Of a stretch of DNA of 64,000 nucleotides, positions 35,779-44,980 are shown one piece after another. The notes below the pieces were generated by a model. It saw only the letters and a program-made list of their open reading frames with translations. It searched no databases and was not told the DNA's origin. The position numbers were made by a program, and so were the translations under genes. Position 1 is the first letter of the stretch; each line of letters opens with the position of its first letter. Source of the stretch: Bacteroidaceae bacterium. GTDB taxonomy: Bacteria > Bacteroidota > Bacteroidia > Bacteroidales > Bacteroidaceae. The stretch is taken from NCBI GenBank assembly GCA_017447625.1, contig JAFSNB010000042.1, forward strand, positions 1 to 64,000. Reading direction: 5' to 3'.

Positions 35779-35885
35779 TTGTTTTCTTCACACGAATGGC
35801 CACAAATTAGTCTCATTAATGACCATAAAATATTTATGATAAATTCATGTAATTAATTCATGAGCATTCGTGTGAAAAAGTCTAT

Positions 35886-37769
35886 TTACTTAACCATCAC
35901 CTTCTTTCCATTGACGATATAGAGGCCTTTCTGAGCCTTGCTCATTCTGCGACCTGAGAGGTCAAACATTGCGCCAGCCTCATTAAGCATTATGCATTCT
36001 GAATTCTGAATTGACTCAAAGTGCTCTGTGATTCCAGTTTCATAATCAAAGTTCAAACCGATAACATTGGCCTTGACGCTACCCCCAGATGTTTCTGTGA
36101 AGTATGCGCGGAAGGGCTTCAGGCTCACGTCGCTGTTCACCAGATAAAGGTTTGTACCACTGAGCACGTAGTCGTTAGTAGGAACATTTGAAATATTGGT
36201 GAAGGTACCCTTCATTGTCACACCAGAGCCGTTGTCAACTGGAGAAGCTTTTGCATAACCATCGTGTGGGCCTCTTAGCACGGTGGTGTTGGCTGTAACT
36301 TTGAGCAGATAAGCTTTACCTTGACCGAATGTCACCGTGGAACCGTCAACCGTCTCGAAGTACAATGTTCCATCACTCAGGCTTGCAGGCTGATAGAACG
36401 TACAATTATCCTGAGCCTTCAATAAGAACGGGACTGCGACGGTAGCAAAAGCATAATCTGCATCACCTTTACTGATGTTTCGATAGAAGTAAGATTCTAC
36501 TGGACGGAAGTCGCGGGGAGCTGAGAACTCGTAGCCATCATACAGGACCAGGCAGTTTACCCAGTTATTATTGAGCAGGTTGTTGTTGACAATGGCTCCA
36601 GAAGCGGTATAGATATTGTACTTAGACACCCACATCTTGTTGGGATTGTCGGTCTGTAGGTCACAAGTCACCACATGGTCGGTATTGTCGATATTGTCAG
36701 AGTAACCAACAGCATAGGTGTTCGTGCCGTCGCTCATATAATATAGACGAACATCGTCAAGACCTCTGAATCCTGTTCCACTCATTGCAAACGAGATAAC
36801 AAGGTCGCCATCTGATGGAAGAGTGTATGTGGCCGTAGCCCACTGCCAACCAAGAGCATTACCGCTTTGAAAACCTCCTAATGAACTATAAGGCATCTGT
36901 ACGCCATTCGTATTTATTTGTTGACGTGATGTGTCAAATTCACCATTATTGATTGTTGTACCAGAAGCACTTGTTGAGCCATTGCCGAGTATTGCGGTTG
37001 CCGTTGTGCCGACAGCACCGCGGACAGCCCCTACTACTTTGTATGTTCCAGCGGGCATATTGTTGAGCGTTTGTGTGAATACAGCATCAGCAGAACTTTC
37101 ATTCTCGTAGTCACGATTGCCACCACGCCATGTGTTACAATTAACATAATGTCCTCCAGTCCATCCTGTTTCCTCATTATCCAAATTCTTGTCCTTTACC
37201 AATGAAGTGGCATCGCCTTTGGCAGCAATAATTGTGAACTTTTTACCAGCAACACCAGATTGAAAGCTAGTAAAACTTGCCTCTGTAATCAGTGCCCACT
37301 CGTTAGCGTCTCCGATGGTTTCAGTCACACCGCTTTCGCCATTGGTATAATAGGTGTTACCATTGGTGAATATTCCGTCAGCATTTGCTGTAGCGGTGAT
37401 GCTGAGATTGTAGGTTTTTGTGCCATCGGCAGAGAAAGTCCATTTGAAGAACCCATTGTCAGTCCAGTTGTTTCCCCACAAATAGCGGTTATTGGCATAT
37501 CCCATTTTATAGTATTTGCCACCAACAGCCTGTATGGAATATTTTCCAGCATCATCTCCCGTAAGTGTAGTAAGTATAACTTGGGTAGTAGGAGCGCTTA
37601 CCAATGACGGATCTCCAGTGCCACAAAGGAACTTATTCTGCGTCACATTGTACAGATAGAACTCACCTGCTGCCACCTCTGAGTAGTAGCTTGACGGAAT
37701 CACGTCGGCTTTGGCTCCCATGATGGAGAGCATTGCCGTTGCAAAGAATAAAAGTGTTTTCGTTTTCAT
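35886..37769 (-). CDS. Secreted protein with beta-sandwich modules and a type-IX-like sorting tail
   Basis: A 627-residue protein with signal peptide (ending GAKADV). An N-terminal module begins GEFYLYNVTQNKFLCG, like that of the 40333 protein. A later jelly-roll-like part contains LNNMPAGTYKVVGAVRG and FRGLDDVRLYY, as in carbohydrate-binding modules. The end MFDLSGRRMSKAQKGLYIVNG with KKVMVK is a sorting tail, preceded by a repeat-encoded linker. No enzyme motif is seen. It follows PL11 after 112 bases; CAAAGTAA at 37812-37819 is a weak promoter candidate. Confidence 0.78.
   Translation of the reverse strand: MKTKTLLFFATAMLSIMGAKADVIPSSYYSEVAAGEFYLYNVTQNKFLCGTGDPSLVSAPTTQVILTTLTGDDAGKYSIQAVGGKYYKMGYANNRYLWGNNWTDNGFFKWTFSADGTKTYNLSITATANADGIFTNGNTYYTNGESGVTETIGDANEWALITEASFTSFQSGVAGKKFTIIAAKGDATSLVKDKNLDNEETGWTGGHYVNCNTWRGGNRDYENESSADAVFTQTLNNMPAGTYKVVGAVRGAVGTTATAILGNGSTSASGTTINNGEFDTSRQQINTNGVQMPYSSLGGFQSGNALGWQWATATYTLPSDGDLVISFAMSGTGFRGLDDVRLYYMSDGTNTYAVGYSDNIDNTDHVVTCDLQTDNPNKMWVSKYNIYTASGAIVNNNLLNNNWVNCLVLYDGYEFSAPRDFRPVESYFYRNISKGDADYAFATVAVPFLLKAQDNCTFYQPASLSDGTLYFETVDGSTVTFGQGKAYLLKVTANTTVLRGPHDGYAKASPVDNGSGVTMKGTFTNISNVPTNDYVLSGTNLYLVNSDVSLKPFRAYFTETSGGSVKANVIGLNFDYETGITEHFESIQNSECIMLNEAGAMFDLSGRRMSKAQKGLYIVNGKKVMVK
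35981..36014. repeat. AT-rich repeat just before a sorting tail
   Basis: CATTAAGCATTATGCATTC and GAATTCTGAATTG units encode SIQNSECIMLNEA, immediately before GAMFDLSGRR. Confidence 0.7.
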
Positions 37770-37881
37770 TTGTTTTTGATATTTGTTTATTTAGTTGTTA
37801 GATTTCGAGTGCAAAGTAACAGCCTTTTTGATTATTCAGTTTTCATTAATCTGTCATCTGCTGTCACAAATCTGCCAATAA

Positions 37882-40290
37882 CTATTTTACTATTATCTTT
37901 TTACCATTTCTAACATAGATACCCCGTTTATCTGTGGCATTAACCATCCTTCCGCTGAGGTCGTACACTGCGCCAGCTAACTCCCCTCCATCACGGGAGG
38001 GGTCGGGGGTGGGTCTGCTAATTCCGTCCGGATATGCCACAAAGACGCTCAGGGTGTCGGTGGTGGCGATTCCGTTGGATGGGTTCGTGGCTTTGAATAC
38101 GAATTTCCACTCTCCGCCCTCAGCGGGTCGGCCGCAGATGGTGAGGTTACAGAGTTCAGTGTCTTTTACGAGTTTGAAACCACTGGCGTTGAGGCTTCCG
38201 GATGTGCCGTCGGGACGAATCACCTTGCTCACACCGCCTGTGGTGCAGTTGACATAATGGACAGGCTGAACCAGAGTGTCGCCTGCGCAGAACTCAGTCT
38301 CTGCGGGGAGCAGCTCGAAGCGTGCTGCTGTGGCGTCGGGCAGATAATATCCAAGATGTGGAGGCTGGTTGTAACCCACATTCTCCCACGCCACGCCGAG
38401 ACGATATACGTGGTCGTACATCAGGCACGGCACACGGGCTGTGGTGACTGTAGATGTGGAGAAGATATTCAGCATACGCTTATCCTCGTTATTGAAGAAA
38501 ATCATCTCTTCGCGCCAGTCGCCGAGGATGTCGGCGGTGAGGCAGGGCGTGCCTTTCGTGCCGTTGCAGGTCACGTTGTAGCCGTACTGATATACCTGCT
38601 TGCCGTCGATGGTGAGGCGGCCTGTGCCGTATTTTTCCAAGTAAGGCTGGTTGTGGCGCGAAACGTCGGCGAGCAGCTCGTCATAGACATCACCGTCCCA
38701 ATAGATGCGGAATATCGTGGTCATGGCGTCGCCGACCTTGCTGTTGGTGTTGGCGTTGTACATCGAGCCGTCGCCCCAGTACCAGAACTCGGCGCCGCGG
38801 TTTGACATCACGTCGGCAGCCATGCCACGCCCTGTGTCGCCCTCGCCTGTTTTGTGTATAAGCAGTTCGCCGGTGGCAGCGTCGCAGATATGCATACCAA
38901 ATGGCGGATCCTCGTGAATCTGGAACACTTCGAGACCGGGGCGGTCGGGCATAAGGTCGCCCATGTGTATAGCGTCGCCGTGGCAGAGGCCGGTGCTCCA
39001 GAGCAGATTGCCGTCGTGGTCTATTGCAGCCGAGCCGTAGATAATCTCGTCCATGCCGTCGCCATCCACGTCGCCACAGCTGATGTTGTGGTTGCCCTGG
39101 CCGTAAGCGGTGCGGAAGGTGGAGTCATAGTAGGTGGGTGCGTCTGGGATATAGACGTGTTTGTTCTCTCCTTCGGTCTGCATAACGGTGTTCTTCGACA
39201 GACTTGCGTGGCGCCAGCGGGTGCTGAGCTTCTGTCCGTCAAAATCCACAGCCCAGAGATAGGAGCGTGTATAGTAGCCGCGGCACATCACAGCCGAAGC
39301 TTGTGCGGGATTCTGCGCATTGAGGTGGGCCACCGTGGCGAGATAACGCTCCGAGCGGTTGGCGTAGTCGTCGCCCCAGATGTCGGTGCGCAATTCGGGT
39401 GCGCCGCCCACGAAGCAGCCGCGGTTGGGGTTATAATAAACGGTGTGGATAGCGTGTCCGTCCTGTCCGTCGAACACCGTCAGGAACTCAGGTCCGTACA
39501 TCACCTGTCCGCCGCCGTTGAGGTATTCCTTCTCGTTGTCCGTGGCGCGAATCACGTCCTCGTCGGCAGCTTCGGTCACGTAACGGCCCAGTCCGTCCTT
39601 CGTGCCGGGGCCGGTCTTTACAATCATCTCAGCCTTGCCATCGCCGTCGAAGTCGTAGAAGAGGAAAGGCACGTAGTGTGGACCCGAGCGGATATTGTGT
39701 CCCATATCCACTCTCCACAGTTTCTCGCATTTCAGAAATTTGCTGTTTACTTCGGGTTCGTCAAACCTATAGCAGTCGAAGATCGTAGGACCGGTGAAAC
39801 CGCCCTGTGAGTTGTCTGCCGGGTTCGAGGGCTCCCACTTCACGAGAATCTCGTAGCGGCCGTCGCCATCGACGTCAGCCACGGAGCAGTCGTTGGGCGA
39901 GTAGGTGTATTCCGAGTCGTGGAAGGTGCCGCCTTCGGGACGGTCCAGCTGCATCTGCATATACACGTCCTGCCATGGGGTCACGGCTTCGGTGGTATCC
40001 ACAGCCTCGCCCCTCTGCTTGGTCACGATGCGGTACTGAGCCGTCTTCGAGCCTTTGGTATCACGGTAGTTAGTGGTGCAGTTGATGTCTTTTGCAATCA
40101 CGTCGCCGTTGCGGATTACGTCGAAGGTCGTGTAGTCGTCGTCCGTGTCCAGCATACGCCAGGTGACCAGGTAGTTCGTTCCCGATGCCGACTGCGGCAC
40201 TGCCATGACGTGCCTATTTAATTTCTCTTGTGCAAATGAAAAGCTTCCAAACAACAAACTTATTGCGATAAGAATAATATTGTGTCTCAT
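37882..40290 (-). CDS. PL11 rhamnogalacturonan lyase with sorting tail
   Basis: An 802-residue PL11 lyase. Signal peptide (ending SFSFAQ), an N-terminal FN3-like sandwich (LNRHVMAVPQSASGTNYLVTW), then the calcium-dependent propeller: CSVADVDGDGRYEILVKWE, FYDFDGDGKAEMIVKTGPG, ISCGDVDGDGMDEIIYGS. These are known for cutting rhamnogalacturonan I. A linker encoded by a GC-rich element precedes the tail GAVYDLSGRMVN, then GIYVRNGKKIIVK. Likely second gene of the 41682-35886 operon, 42 bases after the upstream stop. Confidence 0.92.
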   Translation of the reverse strand: MRHNIILIAISLLFGSFSFAQEKLNRHVMAVPQSASGTNYLVTWRMLDTDDDYTTFDVIRNGDVIAKDINCTTNYRDTKGSKTAQYRIVTKQRGEAVDTTEAVTPWQDVYMQMQLDRPEGGTFHDSEYTYSPNDCSVADVDGDGRYEILVKWEPSNPADNSQGGFTGPTIFDCYRFDEPEVNSKFLKCEKLWRVDMGHNIRSGPHYVPFLFYDFDGDGKAEMIVKTGPGTKDGLGRYVTEAADEDVIRATDNEKEYLNGGGQVMYGPEFLTVFDGQDGHAIHTVYYNPNRGCFVGGAPELRTDIWGDDYANRSERYLATVAHLNAQNPAQASAVMCRGYYTRSYLWAVDFDGQKLSTRWRHASLSKNTVMQTEGENKHVYIPDAPTYYDSTFRTAYGQGNHNISCGDVDGDGMDEIIYGSAAIDHDGNLLWSTGLCHGDAIHMGDLMPDRPGLEVFQIHEDPPFGMHICDAATGELLIHKTGEGDTGRGMAADVMSNRGAEFWYWGDGSMYNANTNSKVGDAMTTIFRIYWDGDVYDELLADVSRHNQPYLEKYGTGRLTIDGKQVYQYGYNVTCNGTKGTPCLTADILGDWREEMIFFNNEDKRMLNIFSTSTVTTARVPCLMYDHVYRLGVAWENVGYNQPPHLGYYLPDATAARFELLPAETEFCAGDTLVQPVHYVNCTTGGVSKVIRPDGTSGSLNASGFKLVKDTELCNLTICGRPAEGGEWKFVFKATNPSNGIATTDTLSVFVAYPDGISRPTPDPSRDGGELAGAVYDLSGRMVNATDKRGIYVRNGKKIIVK
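37981..38015. repeat. GC-rich palindromic element, type A, just before a sorting tail
   Basis: CTCCCCTCC, loop, GGGAGGGGTCGGGGGTGGG. It encodes RPTPDPSRDGGE on the minus strand. Confidence 0.8.
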
Positions 40291-40295
40291 ACTCC

Positions 40296-40329
40296 AATTA
40301 TGAATTATGAATTAAAAATTATGAATTGA
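40296..40329. repeat. AT-rich repeat spacer
   Basis: AATTATGAATTATGAATT units fill the gap between two operon genes. Confidence 0.65.
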
Positions 40330-40332
40330 GAT

Positions 40333-41682
40333 TTACTCCCTCCCCAAATATTCCAGCTTCCAGTTGTCAATCATTACCCAGTCGCGGCGGATGGTTGTGC
40401 TCTTGCGGATGCCGATGCGGAGCTTGCCTGTGGTCACGGTGACTTCGATGCTGTTGCCGTTGTAGAAGCCTTTGGCAAAATAACCTGCTGAGGCGGACAT
40501 GGTGTTGGGAACCCACCACTGGCCCAGATTTATCTCGCCGTCGATGTTCTGCTTTTCGTTGGGAGCGCCGGTGAAGATGCTCTGGATCTTCGTGGCAGTG
40601 GTTTTGCCGCTTGTGGTCACGTAGAGCTCGGCGTTCAACTGCTCAGAGCCGCCCTGTCTCGCCTCGTATGCGGCACCTTCCAACCCGGCGCGGTAGAAGC
40701 CTTGCAGACTCACGCGGTACTTGCCTTCGGGCAGGTTCAACAGATCCTGATAAGTGTTGAAGGTGGTGTTGAAGAACTCGGCATTCTGCAAGTCGTTGTT
40801 GGCGTCGATGCCCGGCTGCACGCTGCCTTTCCAGCCCTCGTTGTCGTTGTTGGCATAATCGGGATTGGTTACGAACTTAGCAGTCACGTCGAGAGGATTC
40901 TCCGCAGAGGCTCCTGCCAGCTGCTCTTCAAGAATCTTAGCGGTAACGCTTCCGGCTGCCGTCTGCAACTCTGCCAGCGTGCTCTCCACGTTATTAAAAA
41001 CTGCCATTTCATCGGTGATATCCAGTCCTTCGGCCGCTGCTTCGTCCAGCAGTTCCTTCAACTGCATCGCTGCCTTGTATGTGGCCACCTCGGTCTGATA
41101 TTGGTTGTAAGCCGCAGGCGTTGCCACAGCCCATTCAGTCAGATAGATTCCCTCGCCCGGTTCCTCGGCATCAAAAAGGAAGGCTGCCAGGTTGGTGCGA
41201 TATTCATTCTCGAACAGGTCGAGTCCCATCTTCGCCCCGGGGTAATTCTCCTGATTAAAGACCTTGTTGGGCGCAGCCATCAACAGCCTGAAACAATGTT
41301 CAATGGTCTCCACTTTCCACCAGCACTCCGTTACGCTCTCACCATCTACGAACATCGCGCCGTTGGTGGCAACGAACATCGTGCGCCAGCTATTTTTGGC
41401 CACGGAGAAGTTGGTAATCTTATATACCTCTCCGCTCTTTACAAATTTGACTTTCAGGCCTTCGTCGCCCAAGCTGGCCTGGGTGCCGTAGGAGTTGCCT
41501 TCGGTGTAGAACTTCCCAGCCCGCACATTATAGAGATATAACTCCTTGCCTGCTGTCAGTTCGGTTGTCTGCAACTGTGGCGTCTGCCACTCCTGTGCGC
41601 GTGCGGCTGTGGTGAACAGCATGAACGATGCCACGAGAGAGAAGCCCGATGCAGCGAGATGATAGAATCTTGAATTCTTCAT
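40333..41682 (-). CDS. Secreted carbohydrate-binding-like protein
   Basis: A 449-residue protein with signal peptide (ending ARAQEW). Residues about 40-190 start ELYLYNVRAGKFYTEGNSYG, matching the N-terminus of the 35886 protein. A helical stretch (about 200-260) leads to a jelly-roll-like module (YQDLLNLPEGKYRVSLQGFYR, LRIGIRKSTTIRRDWVMIDN). No catalytic residues recognised and no sorting tail. It heads the operon with PL11, divergent from the propeller/AraC regulator at 41833. Confidence 0.78.
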   Translation of the reverse strand: MKNSRFYHLAASGFSLVASFMLFTTAARAQEWQTPQLQTTELTAGKELYLYNVRAGKFYTEGNSYGTQASLGDEGLKVKFVKSGEVYKITNFSVAKNSWRTMFVATNGAMFVDGESVTECWWKVETIEHCFRLLMAAPNKVFNQENYPGAKMGLDLFENEYRTNLAAFLFDAEEPGEGIYLTEWAVATPAAYNQYQTEVATYKAAMQLKELLDEAAAEGLDITDEMAVFNNVESTLAELQTAAGSVTAKILEEQLAGASAENPLDVTAKFVTNPDYANNDNEGWKGSVQPGIDANNDLQNAEFFNTTFNTYQDLLNLPEGKYRVSLQGFYRAGLEGAAYEARQGGSEQLNAELYVTTSGKTTATKIQSIFTGAPNEKQNIDGEINLGQWWVPNTMSASAGYFAKGFYNGNSIEVTVTTGKLRIGIRKSTTIRRDWVMIDNWKLEYLGRE

Positions 41683-41723
41683 TTTGATAATAATTGTTAG
41701 AGTATTAGTTTGTTTTTCGGGTG

Positions 41724-41731
41724 CAAAAGTA
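41724..41731 (-). promoter_or_regulatory. -7 promoter motif (TACTTTTG)
   Basis: TAnnTTTG match 42 bases before the 41682 ATG. Confidence 0.55.
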
Positions 41732-41779
41732 GTCCTTATAGAACAGCCTTACTTTCAAAATCCTTCCATTCGGTAGCAT

Positions 41780-41812
41780 TTTTCTGCCAAAATGGGTTTG
41801 TTTGACAGAAAA
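41780..41812. promoter_or_regulatory. Possible operator between divergent genes
   Basis: TTTTCTG (41780-41786) and its complement CAGAAAA (41806-41812) flank a GGGTTTG. It lies between the two divergent promoters, so it is a candidate site for the AraC-type regulator. Inference only. Confidence 0.3.
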
Positions 41813-41816
41813 TTAC

Positions 41817-41824
41817 TATCTTTG
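41817..41824 (+). promoter_or_regulatory. -7 promoter motif (TATCTTTG)
   Basis: Perfect match only 9 bases before the regulator ATG at 41833, suggesting a very short leader. Confidence 0.55.
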
Positions 41825-41832
41825 CCACGATT

Positions 41833-44340
41833 ATGACAAGAAAATCCTATCTCATACTGCTGATTTTGCTCGCTGAGACCATCGTTGCCGCCGCGCAGAT
41901 TCCGCATGTCCGTTCCCGCAATTACACCACACGCGAGGGCTTGGTCAGTAACGTCGTAAACACCATAATCCAGGATCGTCAGGGCTACCTGTGGCTCGGC
42001 ACTAACCACGGCCTCACCCGCTTCGACGGTCACCGTTTTGCCAACTTCTATATTGAGGAAGACGGCGAACGATGCATCCAGGGCATCACGCATATAGCTG
42101 AAGACACGGTTGAGAATGTTCTGCTGATGAGCGGAAATGACTATCGTCTGCTGTGTTTCGACCTCAAAAAGATGCATTTCATCGATACTGAGGGGCGGAA
42201 ATATCCTTCCACAGAAGATGCCGAGGCGAAAGAGGCCGCCTACATAGCCAGAGCAAATGCCATCGGAATCCAGCGCGGCAACATAACCCGTCGCCGCCAC
42301 GACCTACACTACGTGCAACTGCCCGACGGGCGCGAACTCTTCACGACCATAGACAACGGTTTCTATATCTACGACCCCGCGAAACAGCCAAACCCGCTGT
42401 TCCACTTCTCGTCTAAGGACGATAATCCCGTCATAGAGTCCGATTACATCAACGATGTCTGTCTGGACCGCTCCGGAAGCGTCTGGCTCGCCACCACCTT
42501 TGCCGGAATCTATCAGCTGGACTTGGACCAGGGGCAACTGCTTTATCACCCTCTTTCCGGCGGTTCTGCCAATATCCGCTCCTTCTCCGAACTGCCCGAC
42601 GGGACGATTGCCGTGGGCGATATGGACGGAAGTGTCTTCCGCTACGACCCGCAAACCCGGCAAAGCGAGCTCTTCTTCCATCAGGGGCCACGCGCCTACG
42701 CTATGCGCACCGACCCCCAAGGCCGCTTCTGGATTGGCACTCGGGGTGGGGGAGTTTGGATTGAAAGTCAAAGGTCACGAATTGTTGAGCGCAGGCGAAA
42801 AAAGGTCAAAGGTCACGAATTGTTGAGCGAAGGCGAAAAATGTTCAATGGTCAATGTTCAATGGTCAATGTTGGTTCTGCCTGCGCGGCAGATATTCGAC
42901 ATCTGTTTCGAACCCGATGGAAGCGCGTGGATTGGCACTTTCGACGCTGGGCTCATTTATCTCCCCACCCCGGGTGAGGGGTTGGGGGTGGGCCCAGGGA
43001 TAGAGTCTTTCCTACACGACGAGAAGATTCATCAGATGCTCATCGACCGCCGCGGCCGCCTCTGGGTAGCCACCGAGAGCGGAATATTCCGCCGCGAGGG
43101 TGACGAATTCCGTCAGATATTCAACAAGGGTAAGGTGGTGTGCGTGACCCAAGGGCCGGCCGATACCATCTATGCAGGCAGCAATGGCTACGGACTCCTG
43201 ACCATCGTTGATGATTGCGTGGGCTATTTCACCACATCCGAGGGCCTGGCAAACAACTGCGTTGAAGCCATTGCGGTAGATTCCGAGGGCAGAGTCATCG
43301 CTGCCACAGATCAGGGCGTCTCCGTCATCAACCACCACAACGGCACCGTGCAGAACATCTATTCTCCTCTGGGACTTCTGGCCGACACATACAACGAGGA
43401 CGCTATACTCCGCACCTCCGAGGGCCGCATATTCCTCGGCAGTCAGCGAGGTCTCGCGGAACTGAAGACCCACCCCCAGCTCCTCCCGTCAGGGCGGGGG
43501 GATGCTGCGCGCATGCTTCCTCCCTGTCTCACCAGCATCGACATCAACGATGTGCCGTATTACGACAATCTCTCCGGCGAGTTGCGTCTGCCCCACAACC
43601 AGAACAACCTCTGCTTCAACTTCTCCTCATTCGCCTACAAAGACCTCTCATCCGTGATCTATTCCTATTGGCTTGAAGGGATAGACCGCAACTGGCGACC
43701 AGCAACCCGCGAGAGCCATGCTCTCTACAATGAGTTGCGCCCGGGCCGTTATCGTTTCCATCTGCGTTACCGTCTGTCGGGTGGAGACTGGAGTCAGGAG
43801 TGCGTTTTAGATGTCCGTATTGCCCAGCCTTGGTGGTGGACGTGGTGGGCCAAATTACTCTATCTGCTCGCCATCGCCCTCTTCGTCTGGTACGAGTGGC
43901 ACCAATACCAGCAACGTCTCTCGCTGCGCCGCCAGCTCGACCAGCGTCTCGCCGTCTTGTATGCAAAAGAGAAGGGAGAGGAAGAAAAAACTTCCGAAGG
44001 CAGCGGACTTCCAAAGTCACAGGCTACTGATCCTTCTCCCTTCCTAAATAAACTCGACCAGCTCATTCAGTCTGATCTCATGAAAACCGACCTCGACGTC
44101 AACTACCTGGCCGGTCAGATGTGCATGAGTTATTCTACTCTCCACCGTCGCATCAAATCCCTTACCGGCCTTTCGGCCAACGAATACGTCCGCAAGCACC
44201 GCCTCACCAAAGCCATGCAACTGCTGCGTGGCGGTACTCCGGCCTCAGAGGTCGCCATGCAATGCGGTTTCAATTCCCCCAGCTACTTCACCCGCTGCTT
44301 CAAGGCAGAGTACGGAATTCTCCCGTCAGAGGTAGGTTAA
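41833..44340 (+). CDS. Transmembrane propeller/AraC regulator without kinase
   Basis: 835 residues. Signal segment (1-20), a two-component-regulator propeller (about 25-590: GYLWLGTNHGLTRFDGH, RLWVATESGIF), a Y_Y_Y domain (YSYWLEGIDRNWRPATRES), a membrane segment (about 664-686, WWAKLLYLLAIALFVWYEW), then a C-terminal AraC HTH (about 738-835: LAGQMCMSYSTLHRRIKSLTG, VAMQCGFNSPSYFTRCFK). This matches a hybrid two-component system but has no HisKA, ATPase or receiver domain. It is divergent from a PL11 operon and is likely its regulator. Several repeats lie within it. Confidence 0.88.
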   Translation: MTRKSYLILLILLAETIVAAAQIPHVRSRNYTTREGLVSNVVNTIIQDRQGYLWLGTNHGLTRFDGHRFANFYIEEDGERCIQGITHIAEDTVENVLLMSGNDYRLLCFDLKKMHFIDTEGRKYPSTEDAEAKEAAYIARANAIGIQRGNITRRRHDLHYVQLPDGRELFTTIDNGFYIYDPAKQPNPLFHFSSKDDNPVIESDYINDVCLDRSGSVWLATTFAGIYQLDLDQGQLLYHPLSGGSANIRSFSELPDGTIAVGDMDGSVFRYDPQTRQSELFFHQGPRAYAMRTDPQGRFWIGTRGGGVWIESQRSRIVERRRKKVKGHELLSEGEKCSMVNVQWSMLVLPARQIFDICFEPDGSAWIGTFDAGLIYLPTPGEGLGVGPGIESFLHDEKIHQMLIDRRGRLWVATESGIFRREGDEFRQIFNKGKVVCVTQGPADTIYAGSNGYGLLTIVDDCVGYFTTSEGLANNCVEAIAVDSEGRVIAATDQGVSVINHHNGTVQNIYSPLGLLADTYNEDAILRTSEGRIFLGSQRGLAELKTHPQLLPSGRGDAARMLPPCLTSIDINDVPYYDNLSGELRLPHNQNNLCFNFSSFAYKDLSSVIYSYWLEGIDRNWRPATRESHALYNELRPGRYRFHLRYRLSGGDWSQECVLDVRIAQPWWWTWWAKLLYLLAIALFVWYEWHQYQQRLSLRRQLDQRLAVLYAKEKGEEEKTSEGSGLPKSQATDPSPFLNKLDQLIQSDLMKTDLDVNYLAGQMCMSYSTLHRRIKSLTGLSANEYVRKHRLTKAMQLLRGGTPASEVAMQCGFNSPSYFTRCFKAEYGILPSEVG
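42767..42840. repeat. 38-base tandem duplication inside the regulator
   Basis: AAAGGTCACGAATTGTTGAG plus GCAGGCGAAAA, repeated at an offset of 38 bases, so the two copies are read in different frames (RSRIVERRRKK and VKGHELLSEGEK). The frame stays open. Confidence 0.8.
42841..42871. repeat. TTCAATGGTCAATG-type repeat inside the regulator
   Basis: TTCAATGGTCAATG units encode CSMVNVQWSM in frame, directly after the 38-base duplication. Confidence 0.8.
42961..42995. repeat. GC-rich palindromic element, type A, inside the regulator
   Basis: CTCCCCACCCCGGGTGAGGG then a TTGGGGGTGGG end. It encodes PTPGEGLGVGPG between propeller blades. Confidence 0.75.
43467..43501. repeat. GC-rich palindromic element, type A, inside the regulator
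   Basis: ACCCACCCCCAGCTCCTCCC then GGGCGGGGGG; encodes THPQLLPSGRGDA. Confidence 0.7.
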
Positions 44341-44360
44341 AAAAGAGGGGCCTACCTTTT
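44330..44360. terminator. Hairpin between convergent genes
   Basis: AGGTAGG (44330-44336) and CCTACCT (44351-44357), with a TTTT run after the second arm. It lies between the regulator's stop and the stop of the GH2 remnant. Confidence 0.45.
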
Positions 44361-44939
44361 CTTATACCATTCTTGTAATACGTAGGAGGCTTTCTTGCGC
44401 TGTCCCTGGTCGCTGTAGAGGCCCTTGCGGTTAAAGAGATCCTGAATGCCGGGGAGCAGACGGCGCTGCGAGCGGAAGTCTTTGAGTACCCAGGGGCAGG
44501 TGCCGGCCAGTCCGTCGATTTTTTCCAGCATGGCCAGGTTCTCGCGGTAGAGGCGTTCCTGGAACTCTTCCGTCCAGCGTTGGTCTTCGTCTCCGTGCAA
44601 ACCGGCTTTGGCTCCGCCGCCGAACTCGCTTATGATTACGGGCTTGTCGTAGGGTATCTCCCAACGCATGTGGGGCGCGTCGTGCACGTCACGATACCAG
44701 CCGACATACTGGTTGAAACTGACCACATCAACATACTTGTTCATGTTGTCCTGCAGACGGTTCACGTAATTGGAGGCCGAGAGGACTTCCATGGCCATGC
44801 TGATAAGACGTGTGTCGTCGAGACTGCGGGCGTGGGTGGCCAGACGGGAGAGGAAACGGTCGCGCGCGTCGCCGTGGGGTGTCTCGTTGGCGATGCTCCA
44901 GATGATGATGGCGGCGCGGTTGTGGTCGCGTCGGATCAT
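44352..44939 (-). pseudogene. GH2 beta-glycosidase remnant (C-terminal half)
   Basis: 195 codons match the C-terminal half of a GH2 TIM barrel: RRDHNRAAIIIWSIANE (acid/base Glu19), FNQYVGWYRDV, PVIISEFGG (nucleophile Glu105) and GTCPWVLKDFRS. Homology continues a few codons above the ATG (RLTDM) to an in-frame TGA at 44964-44966; the N-terminal jelly-roll and early barrel are absent, so this is almost certainly a truncated remnant rather than an active enzyme. The manA stop is 41 bases upstream. Confidence 0.8.
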
Positions 44940-44980
44940 GTCAGTCAGCCGAGAGCGACACCCTCATCAGCCACAGCATT

